This document shows positions 41,271-49,627 of a stretch of DNA of 64,000 nt, piece after piece. The notes under the pieces are model-generated. The model made no database searches, was not told where the DNA came from, and saw only the letters and a program-made list of their open reading frames with translations. A program made the position numbers and the translations under genes. Origin of the DNA: JAFGBI01 sp964480725. GTDB taxonomy: Bacteria > Myxococcota_A > Polyangia > Polyangiales > Polyangiaceae. Location: contig CAYZQO010000018.1 in assembly GCA_964480725.1 (NCBI GenBank), positions 25,635 to 89,634 on the forward strand, in the 5' to 3' direction. The first letter of the stretch is position 1. The number at the start of each line of letters is the position of its first letter.

Positions 41271-43487
41271 ATGTCGAAAAAGGTCCTGATCTTCGAAGCC
41301 GATCCCGCCTTCGCGGGCGAGCTCCGCGACGGCCTGACCAACCTCGGCTGCACGGTGAACGTGGTCGATGACGTCAACGCCGGCCTCCAGCTCGCCGCGA
41401 CGGACCGCCCGGACCTCATCCTGCTCGCCATCGAGCTGCCGCGCATGAACGGCTTCTCGGTGTGCAACAAGCTCAAGCGCGATCCGTCGCTCAAGGACGT
41501 CCCGCTCATCATCATGAGCACGGACTCGAACGAGGAAACCTTCGAGCAGCACCGCCGACTGCGCACGCGCGCCGAGGACTACGTCCACAAGCCGATCGGC
41601 TTCGACGAGCTATTGCGCCACTGCAATGCCCTGCTCCCGCTCGCGGCGTCGGGCGAAGACGTGACCGAGGACGACATCGTCCTCGACGACATCGAGATCG
41701 ACGAGGCGGAGGTCATCGACGGAGGCTCGCCGGTCGATCACGAGGTGGAGGATTTCGCCGAGCAGGCGTTCGACTCGCTGATCGACAACGGCGCGACGAA
41801 CCCCGCGGCGGCTCCGCCCCCGCTCCCGCCACAGAGCGGCACCCCCGACGGCGCCCCGGCGCCCGCCCCCTCCGTGCCACCAGCCCCGGAAACCGAGACG
41901 GTCGACGAGGGCGATCTGCGAATCGAGTCGGTCCCCGCCGCCCCGCCGGCAGAGCTCGAACCGCTGCTGGCGGTGGAGGCGACCGCACCGAGCGCGCCGG
42001 AGCCGCGGCCCGAGGCCTCGAGCGGACCCGTCGCTGAGCCGGGGGCTGCCGAGGCCGCGCGGGCCCGCGTCGAGGCCCTCGAGGCTGAGCTAGCGGCGGC
42101 CCAGGGCGGTGCCGTCGCGCTGGCCGCCGTGACGGCCCGCGCCGACTCCCTGGACGCGGAGCTCCGCCAGCTCCGCGAAACCCTCGCTGCGACGGAGCAG
42201 CGCGCCGAGCGCGCTGACCGGCTGGAGCAGGAGCTCGCGCTCGCCCAACAGCAGGCGGAGGAAACCCAGAGGAAGCTCGAGCAGGCGTCGTCAGGGCGGT
42301 CCGCAGGCTCGGCCCGGGAGTTTCTGGACCTGAGGGAGGCGCTGAACAAGAAGGACAAGGAGCTGCTGGACCTGAGGGATCAGATCTCCCATCGCGACAA
42401 GGAGATCCTCTCGCTCCGGGACGGCAGCCTGGCCTTCGAGCGCGCCCAGGCGGATCAGACCGATCGGATCGCGGACCTGGAGAAGCAGCTCGCGGACCTG
42501 CAGCGGCAGGCCGACGCCTTCCGCGCCGACAAGGAGCAGGCCGCCAAGCGAGCCGACGACTTCAAGCGCAAGGCCGACAAGCTCCAGAGCGATCTCGAGG
42601 CGAGGGCTCGCCAGCTCGACGAGGCCAGCACCGCCCACGCCGCCGAACTGGAGCAGCGCGCGACCGAAGTCGCCGCCCTGGCCACCTCCCACGCCGAAGC
42701 GCTGGCCAAGGCGACCGCGGAGGGCGAAGCCGCCCTCGAGAAGGCGGTGTCCGAGGCACGCGCCGCGGTCGCCGAGGTAGAGGCCGCAGCGGTGGCGCGG
42801 ACCCAGTTGGAGGCGGCGGAGGCCCAACGCCGCGCGTTGCTGGAGCGCGAGCAGGAGCTCCGCGTCGATCTGGACGCCCGGCTCGGCGCGCTCCACCGCG
42901 CCCACGACGACGCCATGGGCAAGCTCCACGCGGAGCAGGAGCAGTCCGCCCGAGAGGCGGAGGCGCGCGAGGCGGCGCTGGTCGCCGAGCGCGAGCGGCT
43001 CACGGCGGAGCGCGACCGGGCGCGGGGCGATCTCGCGGCCGTCGAGCAGGCCAAGGCAAACGGCGAGGCGGAGCGCGACGCCAGGATCGCCGCGCTCGGG
43101 GCCGAGCGCGACGAACGGACCGAGGAGCGCGACGCCGCCCGACGCACGGTGGAGGAGCGCGAACGCACGATCGCCGGGCTGGAGGCGGACCTGCGCGAGC
43201 GGACCGAGGAGCGCGACGCCGTCCGACGCACGCTGGAGATGCGAGAGAGCCGGGTCGCGGAGCTCGAGGCGGAGCTGTCCCGCCGGGGGAGCGAGCACGA
43301 CGCCTTCGTCGCCGCCAAGGGCGAGGAGATCGCCGCCGTTCAGCGGGAACTCGAGGCACAGCTGCGGAACGTCGCCCAGGCCCGTGCCAAGTGGGACGCC
43401 GATCGGGGCTCCCTCGAGGGCGCCAAGAACGCGCTGGCGGCGGCGCTCGCTCGGATCGAGGAGGCCGAGGGGCGCGGCCTCGAGTAG
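41271..43487 (+). CDS. FrzS-like pseudo-receiver with long coiled coil
   Basis: A 738-aa protein. Residues 1-120 are a response-regulator receiver fold (MSKKVLIFEADPAFAGELRD, KPIGFDELL) in which the usual phospho-Asp position reads LILLAIELP, that is Ala, so it should not be phosphorylated there. An acidic linker (ENDDIVLDDIEID-like) and Pro/Ala stretch precede about 480 residues of heptad-rich coiled coil. This architecture, including the Ala substitution, matches FrzS, which controls pole-directed type IV pilus motility in Myxococcus. ATG 41271 is chosen because GGAAGG lies 5 nt upstream. Similarity to FrzS is from memory of its sequence; orthology is not proven. Confidence 0.8.
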   Translation: MSKKVLIFEADPAFAGELRDGLTNLGCTVNVVDDVNAGLQLAATDRPDLILLAIELPRMNGFSVCNKLKRDPSLKDVPLIIMSTDSNEETFEQHRRLRTRAEDYVHKPIGFDELLRHCNALLPLAASGEDVTEDDIVLDDIEIDEAEVIDGGSPVDHEVEDFAEQAFDSLIDNGATNPAAAPPPLPPQSGTPDGAPAPAPSVPPAPETETVDEGDLRIESVPAAPPAELEPLLAVEATAPSAPEPRPEASSGPVAEPGAAEAARARVEALEAELAAAQGGAVALAAVTARADSLDAELRQLRETLAATEQRAERADRLEQELALAQQQAEETQRKLEQASSGRSAGSAREFLDLREALNKKDKELLDLRDQISHRDKEILSLRDGSLAFERAQADQTDRIADLEKQLADLQRQADAFRADKEQAAKRADDFKRKADKLQSDLEARARQLDEASTAHAAELEQRATEVAALATSHAEALAKATAEGEAALEKAVSEARAAVAEVEAAAVARTQLEAAEAQRRALLEREQELRVDLDARLGALHRAHDDAMGKLHAEQEQSAREAEAREAALVAERERLTAERDRARGDLAAVEQAKANGEAERDARIAALGAERDERTEERDAARRTVEERERTIAGLEADLRERTEERDAVRRTLEMRESRVAELEAELSRRGSEHDAFVAAKGEEIAAVQRELEAQLRNVAQARAKWDADRGSLEGAKNALAAALARIEEAEGRGLE

Positions 43488-43509
43488 GCCCCCCGCCCGA
43501 AGCGCCCGC

Positions 43510-44256
43510 TCAGCTGCGATCGAAGGGGATCCAGACCCCCCCGAGCCGCCGCTCGTGGGGCACCACGCGCGCCTTGTAGCGCATGGTAGCCGACTCGGCG
43601 ATGTACAGGCCGAGGTACAGGTACTCTAGCCCAAGGCTCCGGCAGAACTCGATCTGCTTGAGGATCGAGTAAGTGCCGAGCCCCAGACGTTCGAGCGCGG
43701 GGTCGTAGTAGGTGTACACCGCGGACAAGGCCCGACGCGAGCGGTCGGTGACGGCGACGCCGACGAGCTCACCGCCGAGGCTGTAGCGGAGCTCGAAGGT
43801 GTCGCAGCAGGTCTTGACGAGGAAGTCTTCGTAGCCCGCCGCGTCGATCGGCGACTGCCCGTCCGCGAGGCCGCGCCCCAGCTTGTGCAGGTTGTAGAGC
43901 TCCACGCGCCGGCCATCGACCTCGGGCGGCCCCGCGGTGACGGTGAGTGCGGCGTCGCCGCGCCGCAGCGTCCGGCGCTGGCTTCGCGAGGGCTGGAACC
44001 GCGCGACGGGGATGCGCAGCGGCACGCAGGCGTCGCACTCGGGACAGCGCGTGCGGTAGAGCAGCAGGCCCTGGCGGCGGTCGCCGGCGCCGAGGCGCTG
44101 ATCCAACTCTTCACGCCGGAGCCGGCGCACCGGCAGGCGGAGCGGCGTGCGAGCCAGCCGGCCATCGAGGTAGGGACAGGCGTTGAGCCGGTCGTACACC
44201 ACGAGCTCGGGCGGAGACGCGGACACGATGGGCAGCGCGGGATTCTGGCGCGACAT
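43510..44256 (-). CDS. bpt: Aspartate/glutamate leucyltransferase (Bpt, bacterial N-end rule)
   Basis: A 248-aa member of the ATE/Bpt family, which transfers an amino acid (Leu in Bpt) from tRNA to proteins with N-terminal Asp or Glu, marking them for ClpS/ClpAP. Motifs: YDRLNACPYLDGR, LLLYRTRCPECDACVPLRI with the Cys cluster, VAVTDRSRRALSAVYTYYDP, LGTYSILKQIEFCRSLGLEY and YKARVVPHERR. It starts at ATG 44256 and is convergent with the FrzS-like gene. A GGCTATCG box lies 20-odd nt upstream on its strand. Confidence 0.92.
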   Translation of the reverse strand: MSRQNPALPIVSASPPELVVYDRLNACPYLDGRLARTPLRLPVRRLRREELDQRLGAGDRRQGLLLYRTRCPECDACVPLRIPVARFQPSRSQRRTLRRGDAALTVTAGPPEVDGRRVELYNLHKLGRGLADGQSPIDAAGYEDFLVKTCCDTFELRYSLGGELVGVAVTDRSRRALSAVYTYYDPALERLGLGTYSILKQIEFCRSLGLEYLYLGLYIAESATMRYKARVVPHERRLGGVWIPFDRS

Positions 44257-44295
44257 GACGACGCCGAGTCACGATAGCCCCGGTGTGGCTCCGCC

Positions 44296-45642
44296 TCAAA
44301 CGCGGGCCCGCCGCGCCACCCGCGCCGCCTCGACTTGGGCCCGCGCCACCGCGCGCTCGGGATCGAGGGTGACGAGCTCCCCGGTCCTGACCAGGGGTTC
44401 ACCCGCGACGAGGACGTCGGTGACGTCGCGCGCCTGCGTCGCGAAGACGAGCGTGCCGATGGGGTCGAACTCGGGCGTCGCGTGGGGCCGGCCCCGGCGC
44501 ACCAGGATGAGATCCGCCAGCTTGCCCGGCTCGACCGACCCGAGATCGTGGCCGCGCCCGAGCAGGCGCGCGCCGTCGATGGTCGCCAGACGCAGCACGC
44601 GCCGGGCCGGAACCACCCCCGGCCCGGCCCGGAGGCTCGCCAGCAGGGCCGCGTGCCGGAGCTCGACCCAAGGGTCGAGGTTGTTGTTGCAGGGGGCGCC
44701 GTCGGGACCGAGGCCGACCACGATCCCCGCGGCGAAGAGCCCCGCGAGATCGGCGATACCGCTGCCGAGCTTGAGGTTGGCGCTGGGGCAGTGAACCACC
44801 CCCGTTCCATCGACAGCGAGGCTCCGGCGCTCGGCCACGGTGAGCTGCACCCCGTGTGCGAGGGAGGCCCGTGGCCCCCGCAGGCCCCAGCGCCGCAGCA
44901 GCGCGACGTCGCTCGCGCCGAAGGCCGCGCGCACCGCGACCCGCTCGGACCGATGCTCGGCGGCGTGCGTGTGCATCAGGGAGCCCGTCTCCGTCGCACG
45001 CTCCACGGCCCCGCGGACCAGCGCCTCCGAGCAGGAGAGGACGAAGCGCGGCACCCACACGTAGCTCGTGCGCCCGGTGGCGTCGTCGCGACAGCTCCGC
45101 TCCAGGCGCTCCGCGGAGGCGAGGGCGCGACCGGTCGCCTCGCGAAGTCGACGCGGTACCCCGTCACCGCGATCCATCAGCGCCTTGCCACCGAAGAGGC
45201 GCACTCCGGCGCGCCGCGCCGCGTCGAGGACGACCTCGTAGTCGTGCACCGTGCCCAGGTCGAGGAGCGTCGTCACTCCGGCGCCGATGAGCTCGGCGAG
45301 GCCGAGCTCCGCGCTCGCGCGGAGCGACGCGGCGTCGTGGGCGGCCTCGAGGGGCCAGACCCGCTCCCGCAGCCAGCGGAGCAGCGGCAGATCGTCCGCA
45401 GCCCCGCGGAACAAGGCCTGGCACAGGTGCACGTGCGCCATGACGAGACCGGGCAGCACGAAGGCGTCGCGCGCGTCGAGGGTGCGGACCCCCGGCACCT
45501 CCGGCACCCGCCCGACCGTGACGATGCGCCCGTCGCGCACGAGGACGTCCGCGCGCCGCACGCTATCGGTGGCGTCGCAGGTGACCACGAGCCCGCCGCG
45601 GATGACCAGCGAGCGCCGCCGCTCCGCCAGCCGCTCGCTCAT
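44296..45642 (-). CDS. Amidohydrolase, probable 5'-deoxyadenosine (adenosine-type) deaminase
   Basis: A 448-aa amidohydrolase of the TrzN/SAH-deaminase/DadD group. Metal ligands appear in PGLVMAHVHLCQALFRG near residue 66, MHTHAAEH near 230, LAHGVQL and the Asp of GLGPDGAPCNNNLDP. HCPSANLKLGSG and LLRWLRERVWPLEAAHD fit the 5'-deoxyadenosine/SAH/MTA deaminase branch. ATG 45642 overlaps the stop of the purine nucleoside phosphorylase as ATGA, so deamination to an inosine-type nucleoside followed by phosphorolysis is a sensible salvage route. Exact substrate not determined. Confidence 0.82.
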   Translation of the reverse strand: MSERLAERRRSLVIRGGLVVTCDATDSVRRADVLVRDGRIVTVGRVPEVPGVRTLDARDAFVLPGLVMAHVHLCQALFRGAADDLPLLRWLRERVWPLEAAHDAASLRASAELGLAELIGAGVTTLLDLGTVHDYEVVLDAARRAGVRLFGGKALMDRGDGVPRRLREATGRALASAERLERSCRDDATGRTSYVWVPRFVLSCSEALVRGAVERATETGSLMHTHAAEHRSERVAVRAAFGASDVALLRRWGLRGPRASLAHGVQLTVAERRSLAVDGTGVVHCPSANLKLGSGIADLAGLFAAGIVVGLGPDGAPCNNNLDPWVELRHAALLASLRAGPGVVPARRVLRLATIDGARLLGRGHDLGSVEPGKLADLILVRRGRPHATPEFDPIGTLVFATQARDVTDVLVAGEPLVRTGELVTLDPERAVARAQVEAARVARRARV

Positions 45643-46481
45643 GGCGCCCCGACCAGCGCCCCGGTCTCCACCACCCACCGCGACAGCACCGTGACGAACC
45701 GGTCGCGCACGGCGCGCGCCGTGGCCTCGACCTCTGCATGATCGAGGCCGGACGCGCCGAGCCCCGCGGCGAGGTTGGTGATGCAGCTCATGGCGCCAAC
45801 CCGCACGCCCCGCTGTCGCAAGGCGATGACCTCGGGCACCGTGCTCATCCCCACGGCGTCGGCGCCAAGGACGCGGAGCATCCGGACCTCCGCCGGGGTC
45901 TCGTAGCTCGGTCCGAGCGTGGCAGCGTAGACGCCACGGGCGAGCGGCACCCCCGCGGCGCGGGCCGCCCGCTCCGCCGCGTTGACGAGCTCCGGATCGT
46001 AGGCCCGCGTCAGATCCGGGAAGCGGGGGCCCGCCGGATCGTTCGGTCCGACGAGCGGGTTGATCCCCATGAGGTTGAGGTGGTCGGTGATCACCAGGAG
46101 GGACCCGGGCGAGAGCCCCTCGCCGATCCCGCCCGCCGCGTTGGTCAGGAGCACCGCGCGACAGCCGAGCTCGGCGAGCAGGCGCACGCCCAGCACCACC
46201 GCCGACGGCGGGTGCCCCTCGTACAGATGCACGCGCCCCTGCAGGCAGGCGACGCGAACGCCGTCGACGTTGCCGAGACAGAGGTTGCCCGAGTGACCCG
46301 GGACGCCCGCGCGGGGCAGGTGCGGGATCTCGGCGTAGGGGATCCGCACGAGGTCGGCGAGATCGTCACCGAAGGCGCCGAGCCCCGAGCCCAGGACGAC
46401 ACCCACGCGCGCTCCGGGCGCCCGGGCCAGCACCGCGTCCCGCGCCTCGATCACCGCGTTCGGTCCCCGTTCGATGCCCAT
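45639..46481 (-). CDS. Purine-nucleoside phosphorylase
   Basis: A 280-aa trimeric-type PNP (DeoD2/PunA family), cleaving inosine or guanosine with phosphate. Motifs: VVLGSGLGAFGD with phosphate-binding Ser, PGHSGNLCLG, LQGRVHLYEGH, LLTNAAGGIGEGLSPGSLL, ITDHLNLMGINPLVGPND, GPSYETPAEVRMLRVLGAD and GMSTVPEVI. ATG 46481 is chosen as the usual start; the frame upstream is not protein-like. It overlaps the deaminase gene downstream, forming a purine salvage pair. Confidence 0.93.
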   Translation of the reverse strand: MGIERGPNAVIEARDAVLARAPGARVGVVLGSGLGAFGDDLADLVRIPYAEIPHLPRAGVPGHSGNLCLGNVDGVRVACLQGRVHLYEGHPPSAVVLGVRLLAELGCRAVLLTNAAGGIGEGLSPGSLLVITDHLNLMGINPLVGPNDPAGPRFPDLTRAYDPELVNAAERAARAAGVPLARGVYAATLGPSYETPAEVRMLRVLGADAVGMSTVPEVIALRQRGVRVGAMSCITNLAAGLGASGLDHAEVEATARAVRDRFVTVLSRWVVETGALVGAP

Positions 46482-46655
46482 CGCGGTGAAACGGCTAAGC
46501 GAAAGAGCGGGCCGCGCCAAGCGGGAACCTCCCGCGCCCCACCCGCTGGTCCTACCCCCCAACGCAAGGCCGGCCAGGCGGTTCGGACGCTGGGTTCACG
46601 AGAGCGACGATCGCGCCGCGCCCCTGCCCGGAGCCTCCTTCCCCCCATCGCGATT

Positions 46656-46663
46656 GTGCTATG
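46656..46663 (+). promoter_or_regulatory. GTGCTATG motif before the 46740 gene
   Basis: The octamer lies 76 nt upstream of ATG 46740. It is the fourth copy in sense orientation before a gene start; the flanking bases differ from the other copies, so only the octamer is shared. Nothing else is identified in the 258-nt gap. Confidence 0.38.
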
Positions 46664-46739
46664 AGCAGGCGCTCCGACCGGGAGGCCGCCAGATTCGGCC
46701 CGGGCCCCGTGGCTCGCGCACCCCGTCGGTCGAGGACTC

Positions 46740-47078
46740 ATGGCATCGAAACTCGAGCAATTCCTGAAGGAGAAGGGCATCGACCCGCGCCGCATCCTGG
46801 TCGCCTCGCGCGCCCTCGAAGCGCTCCGCCCTGCAGACCGCCAGCTGAAGTACGCGCAGCGACGCGCACGCGGCGAAGAGGGCGGGGCCAAGAAGGCGGA
46901 GCCGAGCGAGGCCAAGCCGCGCCCGCGCTCGGGCCGGCCCGTCAACGAGCGGCTGGTGCGGGACGCGACGAGCGGCAAGCCGGTGACCGGTCCGCAGAAG
47001 ACGCGCCTGCTCCGGGCCATCAATCGGATCCTGGAGCAGAAGAAGCAGGCGCCGGTCGATCTCCGCGCCCTGTTCTGA
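46740..47078 (+). CDS. Small basic protein of unknown function
   Basis: A 112-aa Lys/Arg-rich protein (MASKLEQFLKEKGIDPRRIL; Lys-rich centre; GRPVNERLV; TGPQKTRLLRAINRILEQKK; ends DLRALF). No signal peptide or membrane segment; a charged, helical protein that might bind nucleic acid. I do not recognise the family. It lies just upstream of the ECF sigma factor gene, 124 nt from that start. Confidence 0.68.
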   Translation: MASKLEQFLKEKGIDPRRILVASRALEALRPADRQLKYAQRRARGEEGGAKKAEPSEAKPRPRSGRPVNERLVRDATSGKPVTGPQKTRLLRAINRILEQKKQAPVDLRALF

Positions 47079-47201
47079 AAGAGGAGGAGGCGGCAGGCAC
47101 CGAACCGAGCGGTGTCCGTCGCCCCGGTTGCCCTCGAGTCCCTCGCCGCCTCACCGTGGAACGCGGCGGCTCCGCGACGGGCACGGGGTAGAATCCCGCC
47201 C

Positions 47202-47891
47202 GTGGATGACGCCTGGGAGCCCCGGTCCTCGGCGGCCCGGGACGGTGTCGCGGCGCCCGTTGACTCCCGGGCGGCAGCGAGGGACCCGCAAGACGCGCCG
47301 GCCGCCGTCGTCGCGCGGGCGAGAAACGGTGACGCCGCCGCCTTCGGCGAGCTGTTCCGCGCCCACCGCGGCGACGTCGCGCGCCTCGTCCGAAGCCTGC
47401 TCGGACGGTCCGCGGAGATCGAGGACGTGGTCCAGGAGGTCTTCCTTCAGGTCCACCGAAGCCTGAAGGACTTCCGGGGCCAGGCGAGGTTCTCGACCTG
47501 GCTCTATCGGGTGACCGTGAACGTGGTGCTCATGCACCGGCGCGCCGCCCGGAGCCGTCCGGTCTTCGTCGAGCGAGCCGACCCTTCCTCGCTCGCGGCC
47601 GCCGGGGACGGCCTCGGACCCGACGAGGTCGCGGCCCGCAACGCCCGGTTGGCGGCGTTTCGCCGGCTGCTGGATCGACTGAGCGAGAAGAAGCGCACGG
47701 TCTGGGTGCTCCATGAGCTGCACGGCGTCTCTCCGGCCGAGATCGCCGAGATCGTGAGCGCGCCCGTGCTCACGGTGCGCACGCGACTCTTCTACGCCCG
47801 GCGCGATCTGGCTGGGCTGCTCCACCAGGAGCCGGTCCTTTCCGCGCTCGCGGCCGAGCTCGGCGGCCGCGGCGGGGAGGCGGCTTCGTGA
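47202..47891 (+). CDS. ECF-type RNA polymerase sigma factor
   Basis: A 229-aa sigma-70-family ECF factor. Region 2 is GELFRAHRGDVARLVRSLLG and IEDVVQEVFLQVHRSL with FSTWLYRVTVNVVL; region 4 is LSEKKRTVWVLHELHGVSPAEIAEIVSAPVLTVRTRLFYARRDL in two blocks near residues 163-205. The frame is open to GTG 47112, but GTG 47202 is preferred because GGTAGAAT just upstream resembles a -10 box and the earlier part has shadow-like composition. Its stop overlaps the FecR-domain gene as GTGA, the standard sigma/anti-sigma arrangement. Confidence 0.88.
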   Translation: MDDAWEPRSSAARDGVAAPVDSRAAARDPQDAPAAVVARARNGDAAAFGELFRAHRGDVARLVRSLLGRSAEIEDVVQEVFLQVHRSLKDFRGQARFSTWLYRVTVNVVLMHRRAARSRPVFVERADPSSLAAAGDGLGPDEVAARNARLAAFRRLLDRLSEKKRTVWVLHELHGVSPAEIAEIVSAPVLTVRTRLFYARRDLAGLLHQEPVLSALAAELGGRGGEAAS

Positions 47892-48994
47892 CGGGATCGG
47901 CCGAGCGGAGCGCCCTCGGGCAGGTGACCCGCGAGCTCCGCGAGGAGCCGCTGCCACCCATCGACTGGGATCGAATGGAGGCCTCGCTCGCGCAGCGGCT
48001 GGCCGAAACGCGCCCCAGCGCCCCGCGACGCTGGAGCGGCCCGCTCCTCGCCGCGGCCGTCGTCGCCGCGGGTCTGGGCGGCCTTTGGCTGCTGGGAACA
48101 CGCACCCCATCGCCGTTGGCGTCGAGCGCGGCTCCCGCGGCCATCGCCAGCGCCGACGGCGCGCGCCGCGCCCGCGACGTCGCGGCAGCGCCTGGCGCCG
48201 CCCGGCTCGACGGGGAGACGCTCGCGGTCGGAGGCGCGGTCGCCGCGAGCCTCGGCGGGCTGGAGGTCGTGCACGGGCGCCGGGCGCGCTGGACGCTCTC
48301 GCCCGGCGGGCGGGCGCGACTGCTCGAGGCCGGTGAGCGGCTGACAATCGCGCTCGAGTCGGGGGCCCTGCGCGCCGAGGTCACGCCCGGAATGGCCCCG
48401 GAGGGCTTCGCGGTCGAGGTGGCCGGGACCCGCGTCGCGGTCCAAGGCACGATCTTCCGCGTGGAGCGACGGGCGGAGCGCGTGGAGGTGGCCGTCGAGC
48501 GCGGCGCCGTGACGGTCGGCCCCGCGAGTGACCGAAGCCGCCGGCACGGCATTCGACTCACCGCCCCCGCGCGCGGTGAGTTCACGTTACAGGGGCTGCC
48601 GGCGGAGGCTCCCGACAGCGAGGCGTCCGCAGCCCCGTCGGCGTCGCCGCCCCCGGCGCACGCGGTGCCACGGCAGCGCGGGGCGGACCCGCGCGCCGCC
48701 CCGAGCGCGCCGTCGGTGAGGCCGGGCGAGCTCGAGGCCGCCGCGTACGGCGTGACCGCGGCGGTGCAGCGCTGCTTCGCGCGGCTCACGCCCGCCGTGG
48801 AGGACGGCCACGTCACGGCCGAGGTCGCCGTGACCCTCGTCGTCGCCCCAAACGGGGACCTCGCGGGCCTCGACTTCGCGCCGCCGCTCGCGCCAGCCGT
48901 CGGTGACTGCAGCCAGGCCGCGGCGCGCCGGGTGCACCTCCCAGCGCCAGGCGTCGAGACGCGCATCGAGCGCCGGCTCTCGCTGGTCCGCTGA
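47888..48994 (+). CDS. FecR-domain membrane protein, probable anti-sigma factor
   Basis: A 368-aa protein coupled to the ECF sigma gene by a GTGA overlap. The cytoplasmic N-terminus (about 48 residues, PPIDWDRMEASLAQRL) would hold the sigma factor; one helix (GPLLAAAVVAAGLGGLWLLG) follows; residues about 95-225 are a FecR domain (RARLLEAGERLTIALESGALR, VAVQGTIFRVERR). The C-terminal part (GVTAAVQRCFARLTPAVEDG, VAVTLVVAPNGDLAGLDF, GDCSQAAARRVHLP) is an AgmX/TonB-C-like domain with two Cys. Fusing FecR to such a domain suggests sensing through periplasmic partners. Confidence 0.85.
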   Translation: MTGSAERSALGQVTRELREEPLPPIDWDRMEASLAQRLAETRPSAPRRWSGPLLAAAVVAAGLGGLWLLGTRTPSPLASSAAPAAIASADGARRARDVAAAPGAARLDGETLAVGGAVAASLGGLEVVHGRRARWTLSPGGRARLLEAGERLTIALESGALRAEVTPGMAPEGFAVEVAGTRVAVQGTIFRVERRAERVEVAVERGAVTVGPASDRSRRHGIRLTAPARGEFTLQGLPAEAPDSEASAAPSASPPPAHAVPRQRGADPRAAPSAPSVRPGELEAAAYGVTAAVQRCFARLTPAVEDGHVTAEVAVTLVVAPNGDLAGLDFAPPLAPAVGDCSQAAARRVHLPAPGVETRIERRLSLVR

Positions 48995-49028
48995 GCAGCG
49001 CAGCGCCGGGGCAGCGCGGCGGAGCGCG

Positions 49029-49439
49029 TCAGCGCTCGCGCTCGAGGACGACGTAGCGGCCATTGCCGACCGCCCAGCGCGCACGCCGGTCGGACTCGAG
49101 CTCGAGCGCCAGTCGGTCCGTGCGGCCGTCCTCTCCTCGGACGCGGAGCTCCACTTTCCGGTCCACGGCCGAGACGATCTGATAGCGTCCACTCCGCGGC
49201 TCCTCGGCCGGGATCGACACGGTCACGTTCCGACCCGAGAATTCGAGGCTCGCCCCCTTCGCCCAACCGGTCGCCGCCGACAGTGAGTCCGGATCCACGT
49301 TCTCGACCGCGGAGCCGAGCCACCGACCGGACAGACGGCGCTCGACGGGGTTGCCCCAGCACCCGACCGCCAACCCCGTGAGGGCCATGAGAGCGGCGCT
49401 CTCGAGCACCCGCTTCGCCTTTCGGTTCGGTCGTTCCAT
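49029..49439 (-). CDS. Small lipoprotein of unknown function
   Basis: A 136-aa lipoprotein: MERPNRKAKRVLESAALMAL then TGLAVGC as lipobox. The mature part (RRLSGRWLGSAVENVDP, SLEFSGRNVTVSIP, GRYQIVSAVDRKVELRVR, RYVVLERER) has a beta-sandwich or lipocalin-like strand pattern typical of small myxobacterial lipoproteins. GTG 49442 is in frame one codon earlier. TACAAT about 10 nt upstream on its strand is a possible -10. It is convergent with the FecR gene. Confidence 0.72.
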   Translation of the reverse strand: MERPNRKAKRVLESAALMALTGLAVGCWGNPVERRLSGRWLGSAVENVDPDSLSAATGWAKGASLEFSGRNVTVSIPAEEPRSGRYQIVSAVDRKVELRVRGEDGRTDRLALELESDRRARWAVGNGRYVVLERER

Positions 49440-49627
49440 CACCCGAGCATTGTAGGCTCATGTCCTACCTGAACGCACAAAAACGGGCCCCTGCTCGGGC
49501 AGCCAGCGGACCGGTAGAGCGGGCGCCTCGGTTGCGGGTCCGCCCCCGGGCCAAGCACCCCCTCGCCACCCATGGGAGCGGCCTTCAGGAGGCCGACCCG
49601 GCTAACGAACCGATCCGGTGGCCCGGC

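Noticed and set aside
49478..49515. Leftward intrinsic terminator after the FGE-like gene
   Set aside because: A GCCC/GGGC stem can form, but three bases separate it from the T run and the stem is only 4 bp.
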